Source: Paenibacillus peoriae (GTDB lineage: Bacteria > Bacillota > Bacilli > Paenibacillales > Paenibacillaceae). Taken from it: 64,000 nt of DNA. The notes beneath the pieces are model-generated. The model ran no database searches, was not told the origin of the DNA, and was given only the letters and a program-made list of their open reading frames with translations. The stretch spans positions 1,950,001 through 2,014,000 of the forward strand of contig NZ_CP092831.1 in NCBI RefSeq assembly GCF_022531965.1. Reading direction: 5' to 3'. Positions 26,938 to 35,729 of the stretch are shown piece after piece; positions within the stretch are counted from its first letter, which is position 1, and each line of letters starts with the position of its first letter. The position numbers and the translations under genes were made by a program.

Positions 26938-28527
26938 TTGACGACATTTGCAGAATTTGATCTTGAACCGAAAGTAATTCAGGCGATTACAGAACTGGGT
27001 TTTGAAGAAGCAACACCAATTCAATCGCAATCCATCCCGATTGCACTACAAGGCAGAGACATGATTGGCCAAGCCCAAACAGGTACTGGTAAAACTGCTG
27101 CGTTTGGTATTCCGCTGATCAACAAAATTTCTAGAAGCGACGAAAAAATCAGAGCTCTGATCATGGCACCAACACGTGAGCTTGCTATCCAGGTAGCTGA
27201 AGAAATCGAAAAACTCTCCCGTTTCAAAGGTCTTCGTACTTTGCCAATCTATGGTGGACAAGATATCGTACGCCAGATTCGCGCTTTGAAAAAGAAACCT
27301 CAAATTATTATTGGTACGCCAGGACGCTTGCTTGACCATATTAATCGTAAAACCATCAAGCTGGAAGATGTAAACACAGTTGTTTTGGATGAAGCAGATG
27401 AAATGTTGGATATGGGTTTTATGGAAGATATTCAATCCATTCTGAAGCAAGTTCCAGACGAGCGTCAAACGATGCTTTTCTCGGCTACAATGCCTCCTAA
27501 TATTAAAAGATTGGCTGAACAATTCCTCAAAAATCCTGAGCATGTTTCAGTTATTCCTAAACAAGTTAGTGCTCCACTGATTGATCAGGCCTATATCGAA
27601 GTTCCTGAGCGTCAAAAATTCGAAGCATTGAGCCGTTTGATCGACATGGAATCCCCAGAACTTGCTATCGTATTTGGTCGTACCAAGCGTCGGGTAGACG
27701 AGCTGGCTGAAGCTCTGCAAAAACGCGGATATTCTGCAGACGGTTTGCATGGTGACTTGTCTCAAAACCAACGTGATGCTGTAATGCGTAAATTCCGTGA
27801 CGGAAGCATCGATGTGCTCGTAGCGACTGATGTAGCTGCCCGTGGCTTGGACGTTTCCGGTGTAACTCACGTTGTGAACTTTGACCTTCCGCAAGATCCA
27901 GAAAGCTATGTTCACCGTATTGGACGTACTGGACGTGCAGGTAAAGAAGGGGAAGCTTGGTCTTTCGTAACGCCTCGTGAAATTGACCATTTGCACTTTA
28001 TCGAACGTGTAACTCGTCACCGCATTCCACGCAAGCCGCTTCCAACGTTGGCTGAAGCTCTGGAAGGCAAACAACGTATCATTGCTGAACGTCTCCTAGA
28101 GGCTGTAGAAAGCGGCGAGCTGAACGAGTACAAAGGTTTGGCTATTCAAATGCTGGAGCAATATGATTCTGTGCAACTTCTCTCCGCAGCTCTAAAACTA
28201 ATGACTGGTGAGAAGAGAGAAGCATCGATTGAGCTGACTCCAGAAGATCCGATCCGTGCAAAACGTCGTAAACCAGACGTGCGTTCTGGCGGTCGCAAGC
28301 CTTCCAACTACAGCGGTCGCAGCAACGGTGGTTACAATTCCAACCGTTCCGGTGGTAGCGGCGGAAGTGGCAGCAAAGGTGGATATGGCGGTTACAACCG
28401 TGGCAAAGAAGGCGGTGGCTACAACCGTGATTCCGGAAGCCGTTACAGTGGAGATCGCAAACCACGCCCGAGCAGCAATGGGGAAACTCGTCGTCCTGCA
28501 AGACGTGAAGATTCCTCTTCCGAATAA
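26938..28527 (+). CDS. cshA: DEAD-box RNA helicase (CshA-like)
   Basis: 529 residues with a TTG start after AAGGAG. The order of motifs is Q motif ([13 protein letters not shown]), I AQTGTGKT, Ia [14 protein letters not shown] ([10 protein letters not shown]), [26 protein letters not shown] and [12 protein letters not shown]. The last 90 residues are Arg/Gly/Ser/Tyr rich ([16 protein letters not shown]), an RNA-binding tail. CshA in Bacillus unwinds RNA in ribosome assembly, cold growth and the RNA degradosome. It is monocistronic with its own leader and terminator. Confidence 0.94.
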   Translation: MTTFAEFDLEPKVIQAITELGFEEATPIQSQSIPIALQGRDMIGQAQTGTGKTAAFGIPLINKISRSDEKIRALIMAPTRELAIQVAEEIEKLSRFKGLRTLPIYGGQDIVRQIRALKKKPQIIIGTPGRLLDHINRKTIKLEDVNTVVLDEADEMLDMGFMEDIQSILKQVPDERQTMLFSATMPPNIKRLAEQFLKNPEHVSVIPKQVSAPLIDQAYIEVPERQKFEALSRLIDMESPELAIVFGRTKRRVDELAEALQKRGYSADGLHGDLSQNQRDAVMRKFRDGSIDVLVATDVAARGLDVSGVTHVVNFDLPQDPESYVHRIGRTGRAGKEGEAWSFVTPREIDHLHFIERVTRHRIPRKPLPTLAEALEGKQRIIAERLLEAVESGELNEYKGLAIQMLEQYDSVQLLSAALKLMTGEKREASIELTPEDPIRAKRRKPDVRSGGRKPSNYSGRSNGGYNSNRSGGSGGSGSKGGYGGYNRGKEGGGYNRDSGSRYSGDRKPRPSSNGETRRPARREDSSSE

Positions 28528-28544
28528 GAGATGAAATAATGAAA

Positions 28545-28574
28545 AGTCGAAGCAGATGAAGCTTCGGCTTTTTT
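28545..28574 (+). terminator. Terminator of cshA
   Basis: A 9-bp stem (28545-28553 with 28561-28569, one G-T pair) has a 7-nt loop and six T. Confidence 0.85.
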
Positions 28575-28751
28575 GTTATGATTGAATCAGTATGTATGAA
28601 CCTTTTAGCAATCTGCTTTAATGAGGCACTTATTGATTTCACTGGCGCATTAGGGCTGAAATACGGTATGATATAGCCAAGAGCCGGAATTTATAGGCAT
28701 AGCAACATGAGTCTTGGGAACTGCCAAGGCTTGCGGAGGGAGAGACTGACA

Positions 28752-29513
28752 TTGGAGTTTAAAGGAGCTATGGGTGGTATTTACCGCCTGACCGAGTGGA
28801 TTACCCGACTGGCGGCTACAAATTTGTTATGGGTGTTATGTTCGTCGCCTTTTGTGTTCTGCCTCATACTGAAATTACTTGTAATGAATCAGAATTTGGC
28901 TAATGAATCTTTACAAATGAATTGGGCGATGGCTGTTTTGGCACCGCTTACTTTATTTCCAGCCACATCGGCTATGTTCACGGTGGTTCGCAAATGGGTA
29001 ATGGGGGATACCGATACAGGCGTGTTTCGTACCTTTTTTAAAGGGTACAAAGAGAACTATAAGCAGAGTCTGATCGGGGGTATCTTTTACACGTTACTGT
29101 TTGTCATCATGTATGTGGATTATACCGTATATATGACACAACTCAGCAACTTGCAAATCGTGGGCGTAATTATGCTCATTCTTATCATTATTTTGCTTGT
29201 GTCTATGTTTAACTTCTTTTCGATGGTGGCTCATTATCATATGTCTACCGGACAAATTATCAAAAATGCGGTTTTACTGACGCTGATTCGACCATTCCGT
29301 GTATTTTCTACCATGCTCGGTAGCGCCGTTGTTATATTTATCGGAGTCAAATATCCTGTGCTTTTCTTATTCTTCATCGGTAGTGTAGTTGCCTGGTTCG
29401 CTTTCTTTAATTTTTATGGAACATTCCTTAAAATGCAGGATCAAATGGAAAAGATGAAGCAGAAAGATGAAGATACGGCAAGCATTGAAGACAAGAAAAG
29501 TGATAACCTCTAA
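28752..29513 (+). CDS. YesL/DUF624 family membrane protein
   Basis: 253 residues from a TTG at 28752 that follows GGAGGGAGA; the ATG at 28707 lies upstream of this site. The DUF624 hallmark GGIYRLTEWITRLAATNLLWVL opens the protein, followed by five to six transmembrane helices. PATSAMFTVVRKW is the family's conserved loop between helices 2 and 3. The family often sits beside sugar ABC transporters, but here it stands alone. The C-terminal 25 residues are charged and cytoplasmic. Confidence 0.88.
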   Translation: MEFKGAMGGIYRLTEWITRLAATNLLWVLCSSPFVFCLILKLLVMNQNLANESLQMNWAMAVLAPLTLFPATSAMFTVVRKWVMGDTDTGVFRTFFKGYKENYKQSLIGGIFYTLLFVIMYVDYTVYMTQLSNLQIVGVIMLILIIILLVSMFNFFSMVAHYHMSTGQIIKNAVLLTLIRPFRVFSTMLGSAVVIFIGVKYPVLFLFFIGSVVAWFAFFNFYGTFLKMQDQMEKMKQKDEDTASIEDKKSDNL

Positions 29514-29537
29514 AAATAAAACATATTTCTCCTAGCA

Positions 29538-29566
29538 TTTACTTTCTGAGTGAGAAGCGCTATAAT
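29538..29566 (+). promoter_or_regulatory. Promoter of the 6S-like RNA
   Basis: TTTACT (29538-29543), 17 nt, TATAAT (29561-29566). The predicted start near 29573 coincides with the first base of the closing stem of the folded RNA. Confidence 0.65.
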
Positions 29567-29572
29567 AAGGTC

Positions 29573-29762
29573 ATATCCTGCGATGCACGTTACGGTCATT
29601 TGTTGTTTTGAACCAATGACAATGTCTAGGGAGATCTATACGGATGAATAGCTGAAAAGCCCTGTCAATTCCTGACAAGGGGACTTCAAAAGTTTATTCT
29701 GCGGTCACCCACCTGCTAAAGCAGGTTCAGAAGACGCTATGGTCGGACGGCATCGGCGGGTA
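29573..29762 (+). ncRNA. Candidate 6S RNA
   Basis: About 190 nt folds by eye as one long irregular rod, the 6S shape. The ends pair: 29574-29578 with 29758-29762, 29581-29586 with 29750-29755, then 29588-29599 with 29739-29749 through wobble pairs and one bulge. The apical part is GAATA (29646-29650) with TATTC (29695-29699) and a capped CCCTGTCA/TGACAAGGG hairpin. Between them is a large open bubble whose 3' side carries a small ACCTGC/GCAGGT hairpin (29711-29726), as in known 6S RNAs. It has its own promoter and terminator and no open reading frame. 6S RNA binds the sigma-A RNA polymerase and mimics an open promoter. I am sure of a structured RNA gene and less sure of the family; the SRP RNA apical motif is absent. 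Confidence 0.68.
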
Positions 29763-29779
29763 CTCCAAAGATAATGAAT

Positions 29780-29819
29780 ACACTCTGTTCATGCTTCTTG
29801 CAGAAACAGGGTGTTTTTT
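29780..29819 (+). terminator. Terminator of the 6S-like RNA
   Basis: A 10-bp stem (29780-29789 with 29805-29814, one G-T pair) is followed by TTTTTT. Confidence 0.85.
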
Positions 29820-29976
29820 GTATGCAACAATGTTAAACTAAGACATGAGGTACTAAGGTCGCATACCACAGGTATGGTCGGTTAACTTTTTGTTGTTTAA
29901 CGTTTTATAAAGCGCTTGCAGCAAAAAAACCGATGTGCTGCATTATGGCAACGATTATCGTGAAGGAGGAAATGTC

Positions 29977-30369
29977 TTGTCGTTGAAGAGGACTCTGGTA
30001 GGGATTGTGCGCAGCCAAGAAGGTACAAGCGACCGGGTCAAGGACCCCCAAATGAAGACACGCTATTATAACTTATCGAGAGACAAGGCTTGGGAAGAAG
30101 TATCATCTATTCTAAAAAAAATTCCTGGCTACAAGGTTCTTCATGAGGTAGCATCCGTAGGTGAAATTACGTTAGAGAAGCGAACGGCGTTCGGTAGAAC
30201 CGTCGACATTACCGTTTCCATATTGTCTGTCTCACCAGTTCGGAGTGCGGTGGATATTTATTCTGCTTCACGCGGATCGCTAGGGGACTTGGGCGCGAAT
30301 TACCGCATCATTTTGCAACTGTTCGCTGTGATTGACAAGAAGCTGTCTGCTCATAAGGTTGTGCAGTGA
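29977..30369 (+). CDS. DUF1499 family protein
   Basis: 130 residues from the TTG at 29977, 7 nt after AAGGAGG; an upstream ATG at 29935 precedes that site. The C-terminal half DIYSASRGSLGDLGANYRIILQL is the DUF1499 signature (S-x-SR-x-G-x-x-DLG-x-N). The central segment GEITLEKRTAFGRTVDITV is also typical. The protein is soluble with no signal peptide. The function is unknown. It ends at a bidirectional terminator shared with tpx. Confidence 0.8.
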   Translation: MSLKRTLVGIVRSQEGTSDRVKDPQMKTRYYNLSRDKAWEEVSSILKKIPGYKVLHEVASVGEITLEKRTAFGRTVDITVSILSVSPVRSAVDIYSASRGSLGDLGANYRIILQLFAVIDKKLSAHKVVQ

Positions 30370-30409
30370 TTGTAGATGTGTGAGCAGTGATGTGGCAGAC
30401 AAACGTCAA

Positions 30410-30446
30410 AAAAAGCGAGGAAGGCAACCCTTCACTCGCTTTTTTA
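30410..30446. terminator. Bidirectional terminator between DUF1499 and tpx
   Basis: AAAAAGCGAG (30410-30419) pairs with CTCGCTTTTT (30435-30444), with inner GAAGG/CCTTC. An A run and a T run flank the stem. Confidence 0.9.
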
Positions 30447-30461
30447 ATATGCAGTCTTGAT

Positions 30462-30980
30462 TTAGACGAGTTTTTTCACTGCTGCAATCGCTTGGTCATA
30501 GTCAGGGTGTTCGGACATTTCGCTCAAGTATTCTACGTAAGCAATTTTGTCATTTTGATCAATCACAAAAATAGCTCTATGATCCAAATGGAATTCCTTA
30601 ATGAACACACCATAAGCTTCGCCAAAGGAATGATCCTTATAGTCGGACAGTGTTAATACGCGGTCAATACCGGCAGCACCGCACCAACGAGCTTGAGCGA
30701 AAGGCAGATCGACGCTGACAGTTAGCACCACGACTTGATCCCCAAGGGAATCAGCTTCCTGGTTAAAACGTCGAGTCTGTGCGTCACACACACCTGTATC
30801 CAAAGAAGGAACAACACTGATCAGTTTGACTTTGCCTGCAAAGTCTTGGAGCGTAGCTGCTTCTAACAGGTTTTTCTGTAATTTGAAATCAGGTGCCTGA
30901 TCTCCAACCTTCAGTTCAGGACCTAAGAGTGTCAAAGCATTGCCTTTAAAAGTAGCAGCTCCTGTACGTTCTTGTGCCAT
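30462..30980 (-). CDS. tpx: Thiol peroxidase Tpx
   Basis: 172 residues, an atypical 2-Cys peroxiredoxin. The peroxidatic Cys65 lies in [15 protein letters not shown] and the resolving Cys100 in ARWCGAAG, the spacing of Tpx. It reduces hydrogen peroxide and alkyl peroxides in the cytosol with thioredoxin. The ATG follows AAGGAGG. A TTATAA-N4-TTATAA inverted repeat lies about 50-66 nt upstream (31031-31046) over the likely -10 region, a possible site for a redox-sensing repressor. Confidence 0.96.
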   Translation of the reverse strand: MAQERTGAATFKGNALTLLGPELKVGDQAPDFKLQKNLLEAATLQDFAGKVKLISVVPSLDTGVCDAQTRRFNQEADSLGDQVVVLTVSVDLPFAQARWCGAAGIDRVLTLSDYKDHSFGEAYGVFIKEFHLDHRAIFVIDQNDKIAYVEYLSEMSEHPDYDQAIAAVKKLV

Positions 30981-31030
30981 ATGTAATAGCCTCCTTGGTT
31001 TTTAGCATTGGTTATCGTTGCCGAAATCTA

Positions 31031-31046
31031 TTATAATCTTTTATAA
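31031..31046. promoter_or_regulatory. TTATAA-N4-TTATAA inverted repeat upstream of tpx
   Basis: The two half-sites (31031-31036 and 31041-31046) resemble a Fur/PerR box, but the spacing is one base longer than the 7-1-7 consensus. It overlaps a TATAAT on both strands, so it may simply be an AT-rich promoter shared by tpx and the rhomboid gene. Confidence 0.35.
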
Positions 31047-31099
31047 AAGACATTGTCCAATTTGAATAAGGTGGAGACACCCATGAAGGAAGGATTGCC

Positions 31100-31723
31100 T
31101 TGATTTTTTTACGTTATGAGAACTGGAAAAGTTATTTGCGGTTTTACCCAGTAACCTGTCTGATTTTGCTCATCAATATTGTGATGTTTATTGTACTCAC
31201 CGTACAGGGTGGATCGGAAAATAGTTTGACGCTGATCCGATATGGAGCTTTGATTAATGAGGCGCCATTCACCGATCAACTGTGGCGATATGTATCAGCC
31301 ATGTTTTTACATGCAGGGTTTGATCATCTTCTGTTCAATTCCTTTGCCATACTCGTCTTCGCTCCTCCGCTGGAGCGTTTGCTGGGGTCCTTCCGCTATG
31401 TGTTATTGTATCTGGTCACGGGTATTGTAGGGAACATACTGTCCATTGCCCATTACAACATGGTGGCGGAAACGACAGTCTCTGTAGGGGCCTCAGGAGC
31501 TATTTATGGCATCTATGGGGCGTTTCTGTACGTTGCCTTGTTCCAACGTTCCTTGATGGATGATGCTTCGCGCAAAACGCTGTACACGCTGCTTGGGTTT
31601 GGCATTCTGTTTTCTTTTGCTGTAGCGAACATTAATTGGACCGCTCACTTTGGGGGATTACTCAGTGGATTTTTCATGTATGGATTATTAATTAGATTGA
31701 CTGGCCAGCGCAAACGCCACTAA
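31100..31723 (+). CDS. Rhomboid family intramembrane serine protease
   Basis: 207 residues, six transmembrane segments. The catalytic serine is in GASGAIYG (Ser132) and the histidine in NWTAHFGG (His183), with the helix-2 HAGFDHLLFN (Asn80) oxyanion residue. It cleaves single-pass membrane proteins within the bilayer. The start is a TTG after AAGGAAGGA, with a tiny overlapping ATG frame upstream. No partner gene is obvious. Confidence 0.92.
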   Translation: MIFLRYENWKSYLRFYPVTCLILLINIVMFIVLTVQGGSENSLTLIRYGALINEAPFTDQLWRYVSAMFLHAGFDHLLFNSFAILVFAPPLERLLGSFRYVLLYLVTGIVGNILSIAHYNMVAETTVSVGASGAIYGIYGAFLYVALFQRSLMDDASRKTLYTLLGFGILFSFAVANINWTAHFGGLLSGFFMYGLLIRLTGQRKRH

Positions 31724-31820
31724 AGACAGTTTTACCGTAAGTTAGCAGGGAAGAAAGAGGATGATGTTCGATTGACGTCTTCTTCCGGATGTTGAAAAAC
31801 AGATTGGAGCGAATATCGGA

Positions 31821-32759
31821 GTGGAATTACGACAGTTACAATACTTCATGAAGGTAGCGCAAAAAGAACATGTCACTCAGGCAGCCGAGGAGCTACATGT
31901 GGCGCAATCTGCGGTAAGTCGGCAAATTCATCAGCTTGAAGAGGAGCTGGGAGTTAATCTTTTTATGCAAAAGGGTCGCAATTTGCAGCTTACGCCAGTG
32001 GGACAGCTATTTTGCAAACGGGTTGAGACGATAATAAAAGATCTAGAGCGAGCTGTTTTGGAGGTTCATGAGTTTTTGGATCCTGAGGGGGGCGAAATCC
32101 GCATCGGTTTTCCGCACAGTTTGGGGATTCATCTTATTCCTACGGTAGTGGCTGAATTCCGAAAGCGGTATCCCAATGTTAAATTTAGATTTAAACAGGG
32201 GATGTATCCGAGTTTAATTCGTGATGTGTTAGCGGGTGAGGTGGACTTGGCTTTTGTATCTCCTTTTCCCGATCGTCATGATCATGTGGAGGGGGATGTG
32301 GTGCTGACCGAGGAGTTGTTTGCTGTTCTCCCGCCCAATCATCCTTTAGCCACGGCCGAACATATCACGCTGAGTCAGCTTAAGGGAGAAAAATTTATTC
32401 TGTTCAGAGATGGATATTCGTTACGCCCGATTGTCTGGCAGGCTTGTCTGGAGGCAGGATTTACCCCAGATATTGCTTTTGAAGGTGAAGAGACAGATAC
32501 GATACGCGGATTAGTTGCGGCTGGTATGGGCGTTAGCCTTTTGCCTGAAATGGCGTTGTTTCAGACCAACCCGCTTCAACCTGCAAGAGTGTCAATTGTT
32601 GATCCAGAAGTCACGCGAACTATTGGCTTGATTCATCGTAGAGATGATAAACTGCCATTAGTTGCAAAGTCATTCCGAACTTTTTTGTTGCAATATTTTG
32701 GTCTTAAAGGTAGTGTTGCTACTCCGAACGGAAGTGCAAAAGCGGATTTAGGACAGTGA
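31821..32759 (+). CDS. LysR family transcriptional regulator
   Basis: 312 residues with a GTG start. The N-terminal winged helix (ELRQLQYFMKVAQKEHVTQAAEELHVAQSAVSRQIHQLEEELG) is a standard LysR DNA-binding domain, followed by a LysR substrate domain from about residue 90. It resembles GltC/YwbI-type regulators of Bacillus, but the target cannot be inferred because no metabolic gene is divergent from it. The rhomboid gene upstream and yugP downstream do not suggest a regulon. Confidence 0.92.
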   Translation: MELRQLQYFMKVAQKEHVTQAAEELHVAQSAVSRQIHQLEEELGVNLFMQKGRNLQLTPVGQLFCKRVETIIKDLERAVLEVHEFLDPEGGEIRIGFPHSLGIHLIPTVVAEFRKRYPNVKFRFKQGMYPSLIRDVLAGEVDLAFVSPFPDRHDHVEGDVVLTEELFAVLPPNHPLATAEHITLSQLKGEKFILFRDGYSLRPIVWQACLEAGFTPDIAFEGEETDTIRGLVAAGMGVSLLPEMALFQTNPLQPARVSIVDPEVTRTIGLIHRRDDKLPLVAKSFRTFLLQYFGLKGSVATPNGSAKADLGQ

Positions 32760-32776
32760 GTATAGTTTAGATAAAG

Positions 32777-32824
32777 AAAAAGGTTGTTCTCTACCGATAA
32801 CTTGGTAGAGGAACAACCTTTTTT
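32777..32824. terminator. Bidirectional terminator between the LysR gene and yugP
   Basis: AGGTTGTTC (32781-32789) pairs with GAACAACCT (32811-32819), with inner CTACC/GGTAG, flanked by A and T runs. Confidence 0.9.
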
Positions 32825-32837
32825 GCAACACAAGCAA

Positions 32838-33509
32838 TTAATCCCGGCTGTTGAAGATACCGATTAAGCGGATTAGTTCCAACAAGGAGACAAGAGCTGC
32901 AGCCACATAAGTTAATGCAGCAGCATTTAATACTTTGGCTATACCCCGTTCTTCATCACTACGGATAAACCCTTCGGAAACCATAATTTCTCGGGCCCGG
33001 TTGGAAGCATTAAATTCAACTGGTAATGTAATTAATTGAAAAGCAACAGTAGCCGAGAAAAAGATAATACCCAAGCCAATCAGGTTCGTGTAGCTGAATA
33101 AGAAACCGGCAATCAGCAGAAACGGTGCAATCCCAGAAGCGAAGTTTACGATCGGAAAGATCCGGTGACGGAGTGCCAGCATGGGATAATGCTCTTTATG
33201 CTGAATGGCATGACCAACCTCGTGACAAGCTACGGCAACTGCGGAAATGGATTTTTCATAATAAACGGGCTCGGACAGCCGTACGACTCTTTGCATTGGA
33301 TCATAATGGTCAGATAACGCACCAGGTACTGGTTCAATAGGCACATCATGCAAACCATTGCGATCTAGCATATGCCGAGCTGCATCATAACCGGTCAACC
33401 CATTTTCATTTGGGACATCAGACCATTTATTAAAAGTACCTTTTACACGGAATTGCGCCCATAAGGATAATCCGAACGCAAGAATAATCAATATATACAT
33501 ACCCATCAT
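32838..33509 (-). CDS. yugP: Zinc metallopeptidase YugP-like
   Basis: 223 residues from the ATG at 33509, which follows TTGGAGGG; an earlier in-frame ATG lies before that site. The zinc motif is ACHEVGHAIQHKE at about residue 100. There is an N-terminal transmembrane helix, two or three helices in the middle, and one near the C-terminus, as in the Zn_peptidase_2 (YugP) family. The substrate is unknown. Confidence 0.92.
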   Translation of the reverse strand: MMGMYILIILAFGLSLWAQFRVKGTFNKWSDVPNENGLTGYDAARHMLDRNGLHDVPIEPVPGALSDHYDPMQRVVRLSEPVYYEKSISAVAVACHEVGHAIQHKEHYPMLALRHRIFPIVNFASGIAPFLLIAGFLFSYTNLIGLGIIFFSATVAFQLITLPVEFNASNRAREIMVSEGFIRSDEERGIAKVLNAAALTYVAAALVSLLELIRLIGIFNSRD

Positions 33510-33551
33510 AAAGCAACCCTCCAATATTGTTCATCATACTAGCCCAGGTAT

Positions 33552-33983
33552 CTACATCATAGAACTATGCTCCAGCAGATACTTCAGAGCTTCGATACAA
33601 GCGGCGCTTTGTGGTAGTAGACCAGTAAGCAACTTGCGCGCTTGAACGGGCTTGAGCTGCCCCAAGAGAGGTTGTAGTTCATTGACTTCACGCTCTAGAC
33701 GCTGCATGTGCATCTCCAGACTCGTTAGTTTGTCAGTGACGTGCTCTTCCCCCGCAACCGAGTTCCATTTAATCAGTGTTTGTCTGATTTCCTCTAGGCT
33801 ATACTTCTCTTGTTTCATTTGGTTAATACGTTCAAGCCTGTTTAAGGTTTCATCATTATAGAGCCGATAATTTTTCAATGATCGTTCTTCAGGTGTGATC
33901 AAACCAAGCTTTGTGTAATAATCAATAGTTCGTTCGCTGACACCAGCCGTCTTGGCTAGCTCACCAATTCGATACAGCTTCAT
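33552..33983 (-). CDS. MerR family transcriptional regulator
   Basis: 143 residues from the ATG at 33983; the frame is open to a TTG at 34019 and the start is uncertain because no candidate has an ideally spaced ribosome site. The MerR helix-turn-helix IGELAKTAGVSERTIDYYTKLGLI comes first, then the wing and a dimerising coiled coil (LTSLEMHMQRLEREVNELQ). There are no clustered cysteines, so it is not a typical metal sensor. It is divergent from amtB but the gene between them is occupied by GlnR-like boxes, so it need not control amtB. Confidence 0.88.
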   Translation of the reverse strand: MKLYRIGELAKTAGVSERTIDYYTKLGLITPEERSLKNYRLYNDETLNRLERINQMKQEKYSLEEIRQTLIKWNSVAGEEHVTDKLTSLEMHMQRLEREVNELQPLLGQLKPVQARKLLTGLLPQSAACIEALKYLLEHSSMM

Positions 33984-34130
33984 ATCCCCATCTGTCTTCA
34001 CCTCGCGCTCTTCGTTCAACCTTCAATATTAGCATTTGCAAACGGAGTGTTTATAAAGAATATTTTACATGATTCCCAACCATACAGTCAAACGTTATGC
34101 TTTTTTTGAACAGAAACAAGCTACTTTTAT

Positions 34131-34147
34131 AGTTAGTAAATATGACA
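34131..34147. promoter_or_regulatory. Upstream GlnR/TnrA-like box of amtB (site I)
   Basis: AGTTA-N7-TGACA matches the TGTNA-N7-TNACA consensus with one mismatch at the first base. It is centred about 89 bp upstream of the expected transcription start, a position from which GlnR is known to activate promoters in Paenibacillus. Confidence 0.5.
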
Positions 34148-34191
34148 TGTAGTGTTTGGAACCATATTTTTTTAACATAATAAAAAAAATC

Positions 34192-34221
34192 TTGTCAACT
34201 TTCATGTATTCTGATTATAAT
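34192..34221 (+). promoter_or_regulatory. Sigma-A promoter of amtB
   Basis: TTGTCA (34192-34197), 18 nt, TATAAT (34216-34221). The start would be near 34228. Confidence 0.75.
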
Positions 34222-34242
34222 GACAATAAGAATTTCACGAAA

Positions 34243-34259
34243 TGTAAAGAAACTTAACA
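34243..34259. promoter_or_regulatory. Downstream GlnR/TnrA box of amtB (site II)
   Basis: TGTAA-AGAAACT-TAACA is an exact match to TGTNA-N7-TNACA. It lies about 15-31 nt after the expected start, between promoter and ribosome site, where binding would repress. Confidence 0.72.
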
Positions 34260-34277
34260 TTCGAGGGAGTGGGCTTC

Positions 34278-35681
34278 ATGAGAAAAAAGTGGTTAGTTGT
34301 ATTATTGGCCATGCTGACAGTATTAGCTTTTCCGGTAGGTGCGTTTGCTGCTGACGGTCCGACAAATATTCAACTTCAAGCCGGGCTAAACACGGCCTTT
34401 ACGTTCTTGGCATTTATACTTGTATTTTTTATGCAAGCGGGATTTGCATTGCTGGAGGCAGGCTCGACTCGAATGAAGAATGCGGGTCATGTCGCTGGTA
34501 AAACGATTCTCACCACGGGTGTTGCGGCTTTGTCCTTCTGGGCACTTGGATTTGGATTCGGCTTTGGTAATGATGGCGGAAACGGATTTATGGGACTGAC
34601 GGGTTTCTTCATGAGTGGTACGGATGCGGCTGCATCGTTTGATGCTCTCTCAGGTCTGGATGTTCCGATTACAATTATGTTTTTGTTCCACTTTGCTTTC
34701 GCTGCGGTATCACTTTCTATCGCATGTGGGGGGATGGCAGAGCGTGCAAAATTAAGTGTATACATTATTTTCGGTATTTTGTTCTCCATCGTGATTTATC
34801 CGGTTGTAGCTCACTGGGTGTGGGGCGGTGGATGGCTTGGTAAGTTGGGGATGCAGGATTATGCCGGTTCGACGGTAGTCCATTTGACAGGCGCTACGGC
34901 AGCACTCGTCGCTACCCTGCTGCTCAAACCGCGTCTGGGCAAGTTTAATAAAGATGGCAAGCCGAACATTATCCCTGGTCATAACCAGGTGTACTCTATC
35001 TTGGGTGTTATTATTCTCTGGTTTGGTTGGTTTGGGTTTAACCCGGGTAGTGCTGTATCAGCTATGAACGACGGATTCTTTGGATATGTGGCCTTGACTA
35101 CCAATATTGCTGCTGCGGCAGGTGGGGTTTTCGCTTTGCTCGTATCCTGGATGGTATATGGAAAAGCAGATATTCCTGCTATGCTAAACGGTGTGCTGGC
35201 GGCTTTGGTTGCTATTACTGGTTCTTGTGCCTTTGTAGCACCTTGGGCGGCATTGGTCATTGGTGCAGTTGCAGGGATCGTTACTTTCTTCACAGCGCAA
35301 TGGTTCGAGCGTGCAAGAGTAGACGACCCGGTATATGCTTTCTCCGTGCACGGTGTTGCAGGGATGTGGGGCGCAGTGTCCACAGGGTTCTTCGCTACTC
35401 CTGAGCTTGTAAAAATAACTGGTGTAGGTCAAGCGGGTCTGTTCTATGGTGGTGGATTTACCCAATTAGGAGTACAGCTGCTTGGACTGATTGGCACTTT
35501 GGCTTTCGTGTTTGTCATTTCCTTCATTATTCTGGGTGCGATGAAAGCGATTATGGGTATTCGCGTTACAGAAGAGGAAGAAACAATGGGATTGGATATC
35601 AGTGAACACGGTACGTACGGCTATCCTGAGCAAATGAAGTTGGTTGCTGAGGCTGAAAAGCGTTCTGGAATTGTGAACTAA
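34278..35681 (+). CDS. amtB: Ammonium transporter AmtB
   Basis: 467 residues from the ATG at 34278, which follows GAGGGAGTGGG; an in-frame GTG 9 nt earlier overlaps the site. A signal-like first segment (LVVLLAMLTVLAFPVGAFA) precedes 11 membrane helices. The pore histidines lie in GSTVVHLTGATAAL and YAFSVHGVAGMWGAV, and the family signature FGFNPGSAVSAM is present. It carries ammonium across the membrane as a trimer. No glnK/glnB gene follows, unlike most amtB operons; instead an NTase-like gene starts 48 nt later. Two GlnR/TnrA-like boxes frame its promoter. Confidence 0.95.
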   Translation: MRKKWLVVLLAMLTVLAFPVGAFAADGPTNIQLQAGLNTAFTFLAFILVFFMQAGFALLEAGSTRMKNAGHVAGKTILTTGVAALSFWALGFGFGFGNDGGNGFMGLTGFFMSGTDAAASFDALSGLDVPITIMFLFHFAFAAVSLSIACGGMAERAKLSVYIIFGILFSIVIYPVVAHWVWGGGWLGKLGMQDYAGSTVVHLTGATAALVATLLLKPRLGKFNKDGKPNIIPGHNQVYSILGVIILWFGWFGFNPGSAVSAMNDGFFGYVALTTNIAAAAGGVFALLVSWMVYGKADIPAMLNGVLAALVAITGSCAFVAPWAALVIGAVAGIVTFFTAQWFERARVDDPVYAFSVHGVAGMWGAVSTGFFATPELVKITGVGQAGLFYGGGFTQLGVQLLGLIGTLAFVFVISFIILGAMKAIMGIRVTEEEETMGLDISEHGTYGYPEQMKLVAEAEKRSGIVN

Positions 35682-35729
35682 TATGTAAAATATAAAGAAC
35701 CAGTATGGATGAGCGGAGGAGATGGAAGT

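Noticed and set aside
27547..28074. 175-codon minus-strand open frame
   Set aside because: It is antisense to the DEAD-box helicase motifs V and VI; no ribosome site is seen.
29573..29762. SRP RNA as an explanation of the structured RNA
   Set aside because: The conserved apical GGAA/AGCA motif of SRP helix 8 is absent, and the fold is a single rod with a central bubble.
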